Positions 9,776 to 19,755 of a stretch of DNA of 64,000 nt are shown piece after piece. Source of the stretch: Rossellomorea aquimaris TF-12. GTDB taxonomy: Bacteria > Bacillota > Bacilli > Bacillales > Bacillaceae_B. The number at the start of each line of letters is the position of its first letter. Positions within the stretch are counted from its first letter, which is position 1. The notes below the pieces were generated by a model, which ran no database searches, was not told where the DNA came from, and worked only from the letters and a program-made list of their open reading frames with translations. The stretch lies in the NCBI RefSeq assembly GCF_001648555.1, contig NZ_LQXM01000027.1, forward strand, positions 62,001 to 126,000, read 5' to 3'. A program made the position numbers and the translations under genes.

Positions 9776-9820
9776 TAGTGTTCTAGTTAAATAGTACACT
9801 ATTACATTTTATTTCGTCAA
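9776..9820 (-). promoter_or_regulatory. yhcEFGHI promoter with GntR/YtrA-type operator
   Basis: On the minus strand TTGACG (9815-9820), an 18-base spacer and TACTAT (9791-9796) form a sigma-A promoter. Overlapping the -10 and transcription start is the inverted repeat TAGTGTACTA-N6-TAGAACACTA (9776-9801), with 9 of 10 arm positions complementary. The position suits repression by the YhcF-like GntR protein encoded in the same operon. Confidence 0.75.
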
Positions 9821-9887
9821 TGAAATTTTAACAAAAAATAGGAGGTTTATTGTTAAAATCTGGAGTGAAAAGGTAATCCCATTAAAA

Positions 9888-9917
9888 AGACTGACTCACC
9901 AGATGGTGAGTCAGTCT
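9888..9917 (-). terminator. terminator after tcdA
   Basis: Minus-strand AGACTGACTCACC pairs perfectly with GGTGAGTCAGTCT around a four-base loop and is followed by TTTTTAAT. Confidence 0.88.
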
Positions 9918-9930
9918 GTGAATTACATAT

Positions 9931-10695
9931 TTATTTATCCTTCACTCTTTTAATTTCTATATCCTTTAAAAGCTCGTTAATAACGTGACTTGCTGCAATC
10001 AATCCTGCTACTGATGGAACAAAGGCATTTGAAGACGGAGGAAGCTGCGCTTTTCTAATTTTCGCATCATCCTTTCCTACTTCTTTTCGAATCTCTTCTC
10101 GTATCACGATTGGGCTTTCATCAGAGAACACGACTGTTACACCTTTTTTAATTCCTTCTTTTTTCAGACGAGTCCGAATCACCTTTGCGATGGGGTCAGT
10201 GTGTGTTTTACTAATATCGGCAATTTGGAAGCGGGTTGGATCATTTTTGTTCGCTGCTCCCATGCTGGCGATTAGTGGAATTTCTCGTTTTAAGCATTCT
10301 TTCATCAAATGAATCTTATATGAAATGGTATCAGACGCATCAATGACGTAATCTAAGCCTTGATTAAAAAATTCTTCATAGGTTTCTTCTGTATAGAACA
10401 TCTTAAGTGCAATGACTTCACATTCAGGATTAATATCCTTAATACGATCTCTCATTAAATCAACTTTTGGTTGACCAACAGTTGAGAGCAATGCATGGAC
10501 TTGACGATTTACATTGGTAATATCCACATCATCTTTATCCACTAATACAAGACGGCCTACACCTGATCGAGCCAAAGCTTCAGCGGCAAAGGAGCCTACT
10601 CCCCCAATACCTAAAACGGCTACAGTACTATTTTTAAGGGTTTGAAGTCCTTCTTTTCCGATCGCTAGTTCATTTCGTGAAAACTGGTGTAGCAA
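9931..10695 (-). CDS. tcdA: tRNA threonylcarbamoyladenosine dehydratase TcdA (YrvM)
   Basis: ThiF/E1-like enzyme that uses ATP to cyclise t6A37 to ct6A in ANN-decoding tRNAs. The product (254 aa) contains the nucleotide-binding motif VLGIGGVGSFAAEALARSG, the NRQVHAL segment and the family motif FVPSVAGLIAAS near the C-terminus. The start chosen is TTG at 10695 (MLHQFSRNELAIG, matching B. subtilis YrvM), with GGAG nine bases upstream; an ATG five codons earlier overlaps that site. It is downstream of the 6S RNA, the same neighbourhood as in B. subtilis. Confidence 0.93.
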   Translation of the reverse strand: MLHQFSRNELAIGKEGLQTLKNSTVAVLGIGGVGSFAAEALARSGVGRLVLVDKDDVDITNVNRQVHALLSTVGQPKVDLMRDRIKDINPECEVIALKMFYTEETYEEFFNQGLDYVIDASDTISYKIHLMKECLKREIPLIASMGAANKNDPTRFQIADISKTHTDPIAKVIRTRLKKEGIKKGVTVVFSDESPIVIREEIRKEVGKDDAKIRKAQLPPSSNAFVPSVAGLIAASHVINELLKDIEIKRVKDK

Positions 10696-10874
10696 AATAA
10701 TCAACTCCATTATAAGTATTCAACTAGGTTTATACTGAATTAGAATAAAGGATTACAGTGGGAAAATCAACATGAAATCCTGTCCTGTTTATCGTTTACC
10801 CCATTCAATTGAGGTTTAGTCTAATTATTTATGAGGGGATAATTGTAGAGGGATAGCCTAATCCCTTCAAAAAC

Positions 10875-10906
10875 ACAAAAAAGCCAGGCTTTTAAAAGCC
10901 TGACTT
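10875..10906 (-). terminator. terminator downstream of 6S RNA / aspS
   Basis: Minus-strand AAGTCAGGCT pairs with AGCCTGGCTT and runs into TTTTTTGTGTTT. It lies about 40 bases after the 3' end of the 6S RNA and can end both its precursor and read-through from aspS. Confidence 0.85.
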
Positions 10907-10943
10907 CCTATTAATTTAAGGATACATCATGTAAATCACTTAG

Positions 10944-11132
10944 TCGAGTCCCAATTGTGCCGTCGCTACATTTCCTTCGTTTTGAACCCGCTCTCGGCAG
11001 GTGGGTGCTCTGTTCCAGTCTTTGTTAGTCCTCAGCGTGAGGCATGAACGCAAACCAGAAACGTCAAGCTCCCGAAGGTATAAGTGTTCGGTCAAAACTG
11101 TTAGGTAAAACGTCGTACACATCAGGACTCGT
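10944..11132 (-). ncRNA. bsrA: 6S RNA (6S-1/BsrA type)
   Basis: A global regulator RNA that binds sigma-A RNA polymerase by imitating an open promoter. The minus-strand RNA begins CGAGTCCTGATGTGTACGAC and ends GGCACAATTGGGACTCG, so its ends pair (CGAGTCC with GGACTCG). The interior carries segments well conserved in Bacillus 6S-1: CCGAACACTTATACC, ACTAACAAAGACTGGAACAG, CACCCACCT, and GGAAATGTAGCGACGGC. Length is about 189 nt, as expected. Location between tcdA (yrvM) and aspS matches bsrA of B. subtilis. A 60-codon open frame across it is accidental. Confidence 0.93.
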
Positions 11133-11146
11133 TTGTTATTGTTTAA

Positions 11147-11175
11147 ATAATACCATAAGGACCTGTGAATTTCAA
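11147..11175 (-). promoter_or_regulatory. sigma-A promoter of 6S RNA
   Basis: Minus-strand TTGAAA (11170-11175), a 17-base spacer and TATTAT (11147-11152). It would start transcription about 10 bases before the mature 5' end, so the 5' end is probably trimmed. The -35 lies 28 bases after the aspS stop codon. Confidence 0.75.
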
Positions 11176-11202
11176 CGAAGGGCCCTACGGAATATTTTTA
11201 CA

Positions 11203-12969
11203 TTATTCTACATCAAGTGACAATGATAATTCTTTTAATTGTCCTTCACTTACCCCACCAGGCGCTTCTGTAAGTAAACAACTTGCACTGGCTGTTTTAG
11301 GGAATGCAATGGTATCACGAAGATTTGTACGTCCTGCCAATAGCATTACGACACGGTCTAATCCCAGTGCGATTCCACCATGTGGAGGAGTACCATATTC
11401 GAATGCTTCTAATAAGAAACCAAATTGTGCTTCAGCTTCTTCCTTCGAAAACCCTAATACATTGAACATTTTTTCTTGAATATCGCGCTCATAGATACGA
11501 AGAGATCCTCCTCCAAGTTCATAACCATTCAGAACCAGATCATAGGCTTCAGCACGAACCTTTTCAGGAGCAGTTTCAAAAAGTTCAAGGTCTTCTCTTA
11601 CTGGCATGGTAAACGGATGGTGAGCTGCATAATAGCGATTTTCACCTTCATCATATTCAAGTAATGGCCAATCTGTTACCCAAAGGAAATTGAATTTGCT
11701 TTCGTCAATTAGCTTTAATTCTTTTCCTAATTTAAGACGTAGCGCACCTAATGCATCTGCTACCACTGATGTTTTATCAGCTACAAATAATAATAGATCT
11801 CCTGCTTCGGCATCAGCAGTTGTTGAAATTTGAGAGGCATCCTCTTCCGTTACAAATTTAGCAATGGGACCCTTCAAACCTTCCTCTTCTACTTTAAGCC
11901 AAGCGAGTCCTTTTGCTCCGTAAACAGCTACGAATTCTGTTAAGGCATCAATGTCCTTACGAGAATATTGAGAAGCTCCACCTTTAACGTTGATTAATTT
12001 CACCTGTCCTCCACTTTGGACAGCTCCTGAAAATACTTTAAAGCCTGAATCCTTCACGATTTCAGAAACATCAATAAGCTCCATTCCAAAGCGCGTATCA
12101 GGTTTATCTGAACCAAAGCGATTCATTGCATCGTCATAGGTCATAGTTGGGAAAGGCGTTTGAACACTTACCCCTTTCGCATCAACCATAAGCTTTTTCA
12201 TCATATCCTCCACTAGAGACATGATTTCCTCTTTTTCCATAAAGCTCATTTCCATATCAATTTGAGTGAATTCTGGTTGACGATCTGCTCGAAGATCTTC
12301 ATCACGGAAGCAGCGTGCAATTTGATAGTATCGATCAAACCCAGAAACCATTAACAATTGCTTAAAAATTTGTGGCGACTGTGGCAATGCATAAAATTCA
12401 CTTGGGTGAACTCGACTAGGCACTAAGTAGTCACGAGCCCCTTCAGGAGTACTCTTCGTTAGAATCGGGGTTTCTATATCTAGAAAACCATTTTCATTTA
12501 AGAAAGTACGGAAAGAAGTTGTTACGTTATGACGCATCTTTAATGTTTCTTGCATTGCTTGACGACGAAGGTCGATGTAACGATACTTTAAACGAATATC
12601 CTCTGAAACTCCCATTTGATCGTCAGTCATAAATGGAGGAGTTTTGGATTCATTGATAATTTGTACGTGATCTGCTTGAATCTCCACTTTACCAGTCTTT
12701 AAGTTAGCATTAACTGTACCTTCTCCCCTTACTACAACGGTTCCGGTTACACTTAACACGTACTCGTTTCGAATTTTCTCAGCAAGGCCGAGAGCTTCCT
12801 TTGATAAATCTGGATTGAAGACAACCTGAACGATACCTTCTCTGTCACGAAGATCGATGAATATTAAGCCACCTAAATCTCTTCTTTTTTGTACCCAACC
12901 TTTGATTGTCACTTTCTCACCGATTAATGATTCTGTAATTTCTCCGCAATAAGCTGTCCTTTTTGCCAT
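11203..12969 (-). CDS. aspS: aspartyl-tRNA synthetase
   Basis: Class II synthetase charging tRNA-Asp. The 588-residue protein has the N-terminal OB-fold anticodon domain ([20 protein letters not shown] segment near residue 25), class II motif 2 ([21 protein letters not shown]), the bacterial GAD insertion in the middle, and motif 3 [13 protein letters not shown] near the C-terminus. Length and insertion identify the bacterial-type enzyme. Two adjacent ATG codons exist; the second (12969) has the better spacing to AAGGAGG. It lies 41 bp after hisS and shares its T-box-controlled transcript. Confidence 0.97.
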   Translation of the reverse strand: MAKRTAYCGEITESLIGEKVTIKGWVQKRRDLGGLIFIDLRDREGIVQVVFNPDLSKEALGLAEKIRNEYVLSVTGTVVVRGEGTVNANLKTGKVEIQADHVQIINESKTPPFMTDDQMGVSEDIRLKYRYIDLRRQAMQETLKMRHNVTTSFRTFLNENGFLDIETPILTKSTPEGARDYLVPSRVHPSEFYALPQSPQIFKQLLMVSGFDRYYQIARCFRDEDLRADRQPEFTQIDMEMSFMEKEEIMSLVEDMMKKLMVDAKGVSVQTPFPTMTYDDAMNRFGSDKPDTRFGMELIDVSEIVKDSGFKVFSGAVQSGGQVKLINVKGGASQYSRKDIDALTEFVAVYGAKGLAWLKVEEEGLKGPIAKFVTEEDASQISTTADAEAGDLLLFVADKTSVVADALGALRLKLGKELKLIDESKFNFLWVTDWPLLEYDEGENRYYAAHHPFTMPVREDLELFETAPEKVRAEAYDLVLNGYELGGGSLRIYERDIQEKMFNVLGFSKEEAEAQFGFLLEAFEYGTPPHGGIALGLDRVVMLLAGRTNLRDTIAFPKTASASCLLTEAPGGVSEGQLKELSLSLDVE

Positions 12970-13013
12970 CATGTTCTCCTCCTTGTCAAATGCACCACTG
13001 TATAAATACTGTT

Positions 13014-14288
13014 TTATTTACCTAATTTATCTTTTACATTTGAAACGAATGAATCAAGACTTATTTCTTCTTGTTCCCCCGTAGCCATATCTTTTAGGTT
13101 GATTTTATTTTCCTTCAACTCATTTTCTCCAATAACGGCCACATACTTCGCTTCATATCGGTCAGCTGCTTTAAATTGCCCTTTAACCTTTCGATCTAAA
13201 TAATCTTTTTCAGAAGATATACCTTCTACTCTCAGATTGTGAAGAAGCTTTACAGCATAATCTTTGGCCTCATCACCAAGTGAAACAATAAAGCAATCTA
13301 CCCCTTGTTCAATTGGAAGTTCTACCTTTTCTGCTTCAAGAGCTGAAAGAAGTCTTTCAATGCTAAATGCAAAGCCGATTCCAGGTGTTTGTGGACCACC
13401 AATCATTTCTACTAATCCATTGTAACGCCCTCCACCACAAAGGGTTGTAATAGCACCAAATCCTTCAGCATCACTCATGATTTCAAAAGCTGTGTGATTA
13501 TAATAATCCAGGCCACGGACCAAGGTCGGGTCCACTTCGAATTTTACATTCATGGCTGATAAATAGGCTTGAACCTTTTCAAAATAAGCCTTAGATTCAT
13601 CATTTAAATAGTCTAGAATAGATGGAGCTGTCGACATTAATTCATGATCTCGATCTTTTTTACAATCAAGGATTCTCAATGGGTTTTTCTCTAACCGATT
13701 TTGACAATCTCCACAAAACTCATCAATTCTTGGTTTAAAGTGATTGATAAGAGCCTCTCTGTGAGCATTTCGACTTCCTGCGTCCCCAAGGCTGTTGATC
13801 ACTAACTTTAGTTGATTTAAGCCTAATTTCTGATAAATACCCATTGCTAAAGAAATGACTTCTGCATCAATGGCAGGATCTTCGCTTCCGAGTGCCTCTA
13901 CCCCAAACTGAACGAATTGACGATAACGTCCTGCTTGCGGTCTTTCATATCGAAACATTGGTCCTGTATAAAAAAGTTTTGTGGGTTGGCTCGGGGTTCC
14001 GAACATTTTATTGCCTACAAAGGATCGAACAACAGATGCTGTTCCTTCTGGTCGAAGAGCTAAGCTCCTTCCACCTCTATCCTCAAACATATACATTTCC
14101 TTTTGTACAATATCAGTTGTATCTCCTACACCTCGAGTAAACAATTCACTCGCTTCGAATATAGGAGTGCGAATTTCTTTATATTGATAGGCATGACAAA
14201 GATCTTTTGCCACTTCCTCTACATACTGCCATTTCTCTACCTCACCTGGTAAGATATCCTGTGTACCTCTTGGTATTTGAATCGTCAA
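13014..14288 (-). CDS. hisS: histidyl-tRNA synthetase
   Basis: Class II synthetase charging tRNA-His, 424 residues. It shows the N-terminal signature [16 protein letters not shown], motif 2 [14 protein letters not shown], and the histidine-specific motifs [14 protein letters not shown] and [14 protein letters not shown]. Translation starts at TTG (14288) with AAAGGAGG upstream. It is the first gene of the hisS-aspS operon, controlled by the T-box leader immediately upstream. Confidence 0.97.
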   Translation of the reverse strand: MTIQIPRGTQDILPGEVEKWQYVEEVAKDLCHAYQYKEIRTPIFEASELFTRGVGDTTDIVQKEMYMFEDRGGRSLALRPEGTASVVRSFVGNKMFGTPSQPTKLFYTGPMFRYERPQAGRYRQFVQFGVEALGSEDPAIDAEVISLAMGIYQKLGLNQLKLVINSLGDAGSRNAHREALINHFKPRIDEFCGDCQNRLEKNPLRILDCKKDRDHELMSTAPSILDYLNDESKAYFEKVQAYLSAMNVKFEVDPTLVRGLDYYNHTAFEIMSDAEGFGAITTLCGGGRYNGLVEMIGGPQTPGIGFAFSIERLLSALEAEKVELPIEQGVDCFIVSLGDEAKDYAVKLLHNLRVEGISSEKDYLDRKVKGQFKAADRYEAKYVAVIGENELKENKINLKDMATGEQEEISLDSFVSNVKDKLGK

Positions 14289-14329
14289 GATGATTCCTCC
14301 TTTACACTTTACCGTATTTTTATGTAAAT

Positions 14330-14601
14330 AAAAAAAGCCCTCAATCCCTTGTAAAACAAGGGACGAGAGCTATTATTCCCGTGGTGCCACCCTAATTGAA
14401 GTCTATAAAGACCTCCACTTAGCCAGTTAACGCCTGGTACGTTCATCTCCTACTAGAATATCTCTTTCAGAGCGAAACCTCCCCGAGTGTTCATTCACTA
14501 AGTTACAAAGTAGAAATGCTTTCAGCCAAGGCATTTCCTCTCTTTACCAGTAAGGTTTAGCTACTATGCTCGATCAACGGTTTTATTAAAGTTATTTTGT
14601 T
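14330..14601 (-). promoter_or_regulatory. T-box riboswitch leader of hisS-aspS (His specifier)
   Basis: The leader senses uncharged tRNA by direct pairing. The minus strand has the conserved T-box AGGGTGGCACCACGGGA (about 14378-14393), followed by the terminator GTCCCTTG-TTTTA-CAAGGGA with T7 (14330-14370). Stem I runs from the start of the RNA to about 14480; the specifier region reads GTGAATGAACACTC, with CAC (14487-14489) a histidine codon. It therefore responds to tRNA-His and governs both synthetase genes. An Asp GAC codon is not evident in the specifier loop. Confidence 0.93.
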
Positions 14602-14607
14602 TATCTA

Positions 14608-14636
14608 ATGATACGTATGCCACAAGTCCATGTCAA
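14608..14636 (-). promoter_or_regulatory. sigma-A promoter of the hisS-aspS leader
   Basis: Minus-strand TTGACA (14631-14636), 17-base spacer, TATCAT (14608-14613): a near-consensus promoter that starts transcription at the T-box leader's 5' end. Confidence 0.85.
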
Positions 14637-14656
14637 GAGGTTGGAGAAAAATTTCA

Positions 14657-14809
14657 TTACGATCTCTCCATTTTCTTTTTTAACAGCTTTACTTCCCTTA
14701 ATGATAAACCAAATTCTGAGGCAAGCTCTACGTTCAAAGCGTCCTTCTCACGTTCTAAAAAGTTGTGAAAATCGATGCCGAATAACTGATTATCACCCTT
14801 TGTACTCAT
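14657..14809 (-). CDS. small HTH-like protein (about 50 aa), conserved in Bacillus
   Basis: A 50-codon frame not overlapped by other features: it starts MSTKGDNQLFGIDFHNFLER and ends LREVKLLKKKMERS. The segment ASEFGLSLREVKLLKKKM looks like a sigma-region-4-type helix-turn-helix, and I recall tiny Bacillus proteins of this kind annotated as sigma-70-like, upstream of hisS. The ribosome site (AAAAGGGA) is close to the ATG, only three to four bases away. The gene is upstream of the hisS promoter, in the same orientation. Function unknown. Confidence 0.65.
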   Translation of the reverse strand: MSTKGDNQLFGIDFHNFLEREKDALNVELASEFGLSLREVKLLKKKMERS

Positions 14810-15050
14810 AAATCCCTTTTCACTAGATCTCATCAAACCATCCCTTTCAAAGACTGCTTAACTCTATCATTTCCAATTACCTATTTTTTTTTCGTAATAG
14901 AGGAATTTATTTTTTTTTATCGTATTAAAAACATATGGTTCTTAAATAACCTAAAGATTGAATTGAGTTAATTGACGATTTTTGGACAATTTTCTTTAAT
15001 AACAGTAAAAAGATCCGATATTACATAAGGCGATAAAAAAGGGGGTGAAA

Positions 15051-16805
15051 ATGATTAAGAAACTAATTGCTACCATACTGACTTTGTTCTTAATCCTTCC
15101 ATCTCTACCAAACATGGTGGATTTGGCACATGCTGAATCAGGCAAGGTAACCATTAGTGTTTCAACACTTAATGTTCGAAAGGGTCCAGGGTTGAGTTAC
15201 CCGGTCGTAACAAAAGTACATAGTGGAGAACAGTTCAACGTTGTTGACTCGAAAAATGAGTGGTATAAGATCCAAACAGGCAGTGTGGATGGCTGGGTTG
15301 CAAACTGGCTTGTTACAAGAGTATCCTCGGCTTCCCCTCAATCTTCTGAAAAATCAGGAACTGTTTCAGCAAATGGATTGAGAGTTAGGCAAGGTCCCAG
15401 TACTTCTGACGGAATCGTATCTGTTCTATATAAGGGAGATAAGGTTACCATTACGAATCAAAAGGGCAGCTGGTTATCTATTGAAGCGGGAAATATAAAA
15501 GGATGGGTTCATCAAGATTATGTCAGTCAAACACTTTCCAACTCTCCCTCTGCTCCTGTTAAGAACACGGAGAGCAAGCAAGGAATCATAACTGTCAGTT
15601 CACTTAATGTCAGGGAATCCCCTTCACTTAGTAGTACTGTATTAGGAGTCGTTCACAAGGGAACTCGAGTAGACCTGACAGGAAGTATTTCCGGATGGTA
15701 TGAAATAAAATTTGGAACCAAAAAGGCTTGGATTAGCGATAAATACGTCGAAGACAGCAGTTCGAGTTCTGGAAGTGAGTCTTCTGCTTCTGTTCAACAA
15801 AGCTTAGTAGGGACGATAACCGTTTACTCTTTAAATGTTCGAGACAAAGCATCATTGAATGGAAATGTCGTAGGTAAGGTGTCAAAAGGTGAAAAATATA
15901 CCATACTCAAAGAAGAGAATAATTGGTATCAAATTTCATTTTCTAATGGGAATTCCGGATGGGTAGCGGGATGGTTTGTTCAAAAAACAGTTGAAGCACC
16001 CCCTCAGGAAAACTCATCTCAATCACATTCAAATGAAAGAGTGACCATTCTTTACAACGGAACAAATATTCGAAGCGAGTCTAATGTGCAATCAAGGGTT
16101 GTAAAACGGGCGAATAGCGGGGAAACGTTTCAGGTTATGGGTAAAAGTGGAGATTGGTATGAAATCAAACTAGAGAACGGAAGCCTTGCTTTTGTTGCTG
16201 GGTGGATAGTATCTATTCAATCGAACACCGGTTCAACCACAAACCCTTCTCCCACTTCAAAAAGTGGAATCAGGAATAAGGTCATTGTCATTGACCCTGG
16301 CCACGGCGGTAGAGATGGCGGTACTACTGGGGCAAGGGGTACTTTAGAAAAGATTCTTACGATGAGAACAGGTGAACTTATAGCCGACAAACTGAAAAGT
16401 GCGGGTGCTACAGTCATTTTGACAAGGAAAAATGACGAATATGTTTCTCTGAATTCAAGAGTATCTTTATCCCATTACTATAATGCAGACGCATTTGTCA
16501 GTCTCCATTATGACAGTATATACGACTCCTCCGTAGCGGGTCATACAACCTATTATTATCAAAACTACCAAAGGGACCTTGCCGTTGATGTGAATGAAAG
16601 CTTAGCTAACCGATTACCTACAAGGGATCGTGGAGTGAAAGTCGGGAATTATCATGTTATTCGGGAAAATAAGCAGAAAGCAGTATTATTGGAGTTAGGC
16701 TTCCTTAGTAACCCAACAGAAGAAGCCAATGTTAACTCTCTTTATTTTCAAGATTTGGCTGCAACAGCTATTTATCAGGGATTAAGTAATTATTTTTCTA
16801 ACTAA
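15051..16805 (+). CDS. yrvJ: secreted N-acetylmuramoyl-L-alanine amidase with five SH3b domains (YrvJ-like)
   Basis: Cell-wall hydrolase of 584 residues. A signal peptide (KKLIATILTLFLILPSLPNM, cleavage probably after AHA near residue 28) is followed by five bacterial SH3 domains of about 57 residues each, recognisable by repeated LNVRxxPS and WxxI...GWV motifs (approximately 33-90, 103-157, 178-233, 252-309, 328-387). The C-terminal Amidase_3 domain (from about 405) has the zinc residues in DPGHGG, GTLEK, SLHYDS and LLELGF. ATG at 15051 is preferred over GTG at 15045, which lies in the GGGGGTG ribosome site. The gene lies next to dtd, as yrvJ does in B. subtilis. The SH3 domains should bind peptidoglycan. 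Confidence 0.92.
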   Translation: MIKKLIATILTLFLILPSLPNMVDLAHAESGKVTISVSTLNVRKGPGLSYPVVTKVHSGEQFNVVDSKNEWYKIQTGSVDGWVANWLVTRVSSASPQSSEKSGTVSANGLRVRQGPSTSDGIVSVLYKGDKVTITNQKGSWLSIEAGNIKGWVHQDYVSQTLSNSPSAPVKNTESKQGIITVSSLNVRESPSLSSTVLGVVHKGTRVDLTGSISGWYEIKFGTKKAWISDKYVEDSSSSSGSESSASVQQSLVGTITVYSLNVRDKASLNGNVVGKVSKGEKYTILKEENNWYQISFSNGNSGWVAGWFVQKTVEAPPQENSSQSHSNERVTILYNGTNIRSESNVQSRVVKRANSGETFQVMGKSGDWYEIKLENGSLAFVAGWIVSIQSNTGSTTNPSPTSKSGIRNKVIVIDPGHGGRDGGTTGARGTLEKILTMRTGELIADKLKSAGATVILTRKNDEYVSLNSRVSLSHYYNADAFVSLHYDSIYDSSVAGHTTYYYQNYQRDLAVDVNESLANRLPTRDRGVKVGNYHVIRENKQKAVLLELGFLSNPTEEANVNSLYFQDLAATAIYQGLSNYFSN

Positions 16806-16842
16806 AAAGAGCTGACCCACTTGCAAATGGGTCAGCTCTTTA
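16804..16842 (+). terminator. bidirectional terminator between yrvJ and dtd
   Basis: AAAGAGCTGACCCA pairs with TGGGTCAGCTCTTT; both flanks provide A/T runs, so it can end transcription from both converging genes. Confidence 0.88.
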
Positions 16843-17283
16843 TTATTTACTCTCAACTATTAGAGTCACTGGGCCATCATTGGTTAAGCTTACATCCATC
16901 ATGGCTCCAAAAACTCCCGTTTCTACTTTAATTCCTTTTTCGATCAATAGATTATTAAAATAATCGTAAATAGACTTAGCTTGATCAGGCTTAGCTGCAT
17001 TCATAAAGTTGGGTCTCCTGCCTTTTTTACAATCACCATAGAGTGTAAATTGAGAGACCGAAAGAATCTCACCCTTTACATCTAATAGAGAATGATTCAT
17101 CTTTCCATCGGCATCTTCAAAAATGCGTAAATTCACAATCTTGTCTGCTACATAGTTTGCTTCTTCTTCCGTATCATCATGTGTTATACCAACAAGCAAC
17201 ACGAGTCCAGATTCTATATGACCTTTTATTTCTCCATCAACAGTGACGGAGGCTTCTTTACTTCTTTGTAAAACAACCTTCAT
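16843..17283 (-). CDS. dtd: D-aminoacyl-tRNA deacylase
   Basis: Dtd removes D-amino acids (and glycine mischarged on tRNA-Ala) from tRNA. The 146-residue product begins [19 protein letters not shown] and has the active-site motif [20 protein letters not shown] (the SQ dipeptide near residue 77) and the Gly-cisPro-type segment [11 protein letters not shown] near the C-terminus. It lies 14 bp after relA, as in B. subtilis, and ends at a shared bidirectional terminator. Confidence 0.96.
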   Translation of the reverse strand: MKVVLQRSKEASVTVDGEIKGHIESGLVLLVGITHDDTEEEANYVADKIVNLRIFEDADGKMNHSLLDVKGEILSVSQFTLYGDCKKGRRPNFMNAAKPDQAKSIYDYFNNLLIEKGIKVETGVFGAMMDVSLTNDGPVTLIVESK

Positions 17284-17296
17284 AAAGAAATCTCCT

Positions 17297-19486
17297 TTAG
17301 TTCAAAATACGTCTTACTGCATATATATCAGAAATTTGTTTGATTCTCTCTACAACTTTGTGTAAATGGGAGATGTTATGAATCGAAATGGACATATTAA
17401 TCGTAGCTACTTTATTTCGATCTGACCTTCCACTTACTGCTGATATATTTGTTTTCGTTTCATTTACAGCCTGAAGTACTTCATTTAACAAGCCTCTGCG
17501 ATCATACCCTGATATCTCAATATCCACATTGTATTCTTTTCGATTGTTTCCATCACTTTCCCAGGAAACAGGGATTAAGCGTTGTTCTACTTCGTCGGCT
17601 TTCACATTTGTACAATCAGCTCGGTGAACTGAAACGCCTCGTCCCTTTGTAATAAAGCCGACTATCTCATCTCCCGGAACTGGACTACAGCAACGGGATA
17701 AACGAATCAGAAGATTATCAATACCTTCTACTTGGACTCCAGCATCCTTTTTTCGTTTAACTGGTTGAGCATTTAATTCTTTTATCGTTTCTTCAAAAAT
17801 ATCTTCCTGTTCACGCTTGCGTCGATCTTTTTCAGTAAGTCGGTTTGCAATTTGTGCTGCAGTGATCCCATTATAACCAACAGCCGCATACATATCTTCT
17901 TCGTTAGAGAAATTAAACTTCTCTGAAACACGCTTAATGTTTTCAGCAGTTAAAATTTCTTTTACATCAAAATCAAGGTTTTTGATTTCTTTCTCTACTA
18001 ACTCCCGACCCTTTTCAATATTTTCTTCTCTTCTTTGTTTCTTGAAAAATTGTTTGATTTTATTTTTGGCTTGAGATGTTTGAGCAAGCTTTAACCAGTC
18101 TTGACTTGGGCCATATGAATGCTTAGAAGTTAAAATCTCAATAATATCTCCTGTTTTCAACTTATAATCCAGTGTCACCATTTTCCCATTCACTTTCGCA
18201 CCGATGGTTTTGTTTCCAATCTCTGAATGAATGCGATAGGAAAAATCGATTGGTACAGAGCCAGAAGGTAATTCAATAACATCCCCTTTTGGTGTAAATA
18301 CAAATACCATATCTGAAAACAGATCGATCTTTAAAGATTCCATAAATTCTTCAGCATTTGCCGACTCATTTTGAAATTCCAATATTTCTCTAAACCAGGA
18401 AAGCTTTTTCTCGAAGGATACGTTTTCATGATCTGCTTTTCCTTCTTTGTATGCCCAGTGTGCCGCTACACCATATTCAGCAATTTGATGCATTTCCAAC
18501 GTTCTAATCTGAACTTCTAAAGGATCTCCTTTAGGACCTATTACGGTTGTATGAAGAGATTGATACATATTTGGTTTAGGCATAGCAATATAATCCTTGA
18601 AGCGTCCAGGCATTGGCTTCCAGCAAGTATGAACAATTCCTAAAACCGCATAGCAATCTTTAATGCTATCCACGACTACACGCACGGCCAACAAGTCATA
18701 TATTTCGTTAAACTGCTTATTTTGAAGAGCCATTTTACGATAAATACTATAAATATGCTTAGGTCGTCCTGAAATATCTGATTTAATCTTGACGTCTCCT
18801 AATTTATCTTTAACCTCTGTCACGACATCATCAAGGTATTCTTCTCGTTCCGCACGTTTTTTCTTCATTAAGTTTACGATACGGTAATATTGCTGGGGAT
18901 TTAAATAACGTAAAGACGTGTCTTCTAATTCCCATTTGATTTTAGAAATACCTAATCGATGGGCTAATGGAGCAAAAATTTCAAGGGTTTCATTTGAAAT
19001 CCTTCTCTGCTTTTCTTGGGGCAAATGCTTCAAAGTTCTCATATTATGCAGTCGGTCTGCTAATTTAATTAAAATGACACGTATATCCTGAGCCATTGCC
19101 ACAAACATTTTTCGGTGATTTTCTGCTTGTTGTTCTTCATGGGACTTGTACTTAATCTTACCAAGCTTTGTGACCCCATCTACGAGCATTGCTACTTCTG
19201 CATTGAATGCCTCTGCAATTTCCCCAAGAGAAATACCTGTGTCTTCCACCACATCATGAAGAAACCCTGCTGCTACAGTGGCTGGGTCCATCTCTAAGTC
19301 AGCTAAAATGCCTGCAACTTGAATAGGATGAATGATGTAGGGTTCACCAGATTTACGATACTGTTCACTATGAGCGTCTCTTGCATACTCATAGGCTTTC
19401 TGCACCAATTCCACATTTTCATCGTTTAAATATTCTCTTGTTTTATCTATAACCTGTTCAGGGGTTAGTACTTGATCTTTAGACAT
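17297..19486 (-). CDS. relA: bifunctional (p)ppGpp synthetase/hydrolase Rel
   Basis: Stringent-response enzyme of 729 residues with all canonical domains. The HD hydrolase (HDVVEDTG near residue 73; [12 protein letters not shown] near 140) is intact, so the protein can degrade (p)ppGpp. The synthetase domain ([20 protein letters not shown], then [19 protein letters not shown]), the TGS domain ([20 protein letters not shown]) and the C-terminal ACT domain follow. ATG at 19486 has AAGGTG upstream; the reading frame extends four codons further without support. It forms a unit with dtd and is separated from apt by a terminator. Confidence 0.96.
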   Translation of the reverse strand: MSKDQVLTPEQVIDKTREYLNDENVELVQKAYEYARDAHSEQYRKSGEPYIIHPIQVAGILADLEMDPATVAAGFLHDVVEDTGISLGEIAEAFNAEVAMLVDGVTKLGKIKYKSHEEQQAENHRKMFVAMAQDIRVILIKLADRLHNMRTLKHLPQEKQRRISNETLEIFAPLAHRLGISKIKWELEDTSLRYLNPQQYYRIVNLMKKKRAEREEYLDDVVTEVKDKLGDVKIKSDISGRPKHIYSIYRKMALQNKQFNEIYDLLAVRVVVDSIKDCYAVLGIVHTCWKPMPGRFKDYIAMPKPNMYQSLHTTVIGPKGDPLEVQIRTLEMHQIAEYGVAAHWAYKEGKADHENVSFEKKLSWFREILEFQNESANAEEFMESLKIDLFSDMVFVFTPKGDVIELPSGSVPIDFSYRIHSEIGNKTIGAKVNGKMVTLDYKLKTGDIIEILTSKHSYGPSQDWLKLAQTSQAKNKIKQFFKKQRREENIEKGRELVEKEIKNLDFDVKEILTAENIKRVSEKFNFSNEEDMYAAVGYNGITAAQIANRLTEKDRRKREQEDIFEETIKELNAQPVKRKKDAGVQVEGIDNLLIRLSRCCSPVPGDEIVGFITKGRGVSVHRADCTNVKADEVEQRLIPVSWESDGNNRKEYNVDIEISGYDRRGLLNEVLQAVNETKTNISAVSGRSDRNKVATINMSISIHNISHLHKVVERIKQISDIYAVRRILN

Positions 19487-19657
19487 GATCAAAATCACCT
19501 TTATAATTTAATTTATTTCACTAATGTACGATAGTAATGATTGTTACTATTATCAAAAAAAAATTGTATTATGTAAAGGGTTTAGGAGAAAATTCTCAGA
19601 AACCCTCAATTTTCGTCGAATTTTGTCGATTCTTTAAAGGTTTTGTTTCAAAATAAA

Positions 19658-19701
19658 AATAAGGGCTGACACTCTTATACTAGATGTCAGTCCCTTATTT
19701 A
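19658..19701 (-). terminator. terminator after apt
   Basis: Minus-strand AATAAGGGACTGACA pairs with TGTCAGCCCTTATT and is followed by TTTATTTTG. It ends the recJ-apt transcript ahead of relA; the remainder of 19487-19755 should contain the relA promoter. Confidence 0.8.
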
Positions 19702-19755
19702 TTGATTATATCACAAAGTATATACTTCTATGAACAATTGTAAACCATTTTACTA

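Noticed and set aside
10940..11122. 60-codon minus-strand reading frame
   Set aside because: It lies entirely inside the 6S RNA, has no ribosome site, and its sequence is explained by conserved 6S elements.
16217..16417. Minus-strand frame inside the amidase domain
   Set aside because: Shadow of the yrvJ-like coding sequence, no ribosome site.
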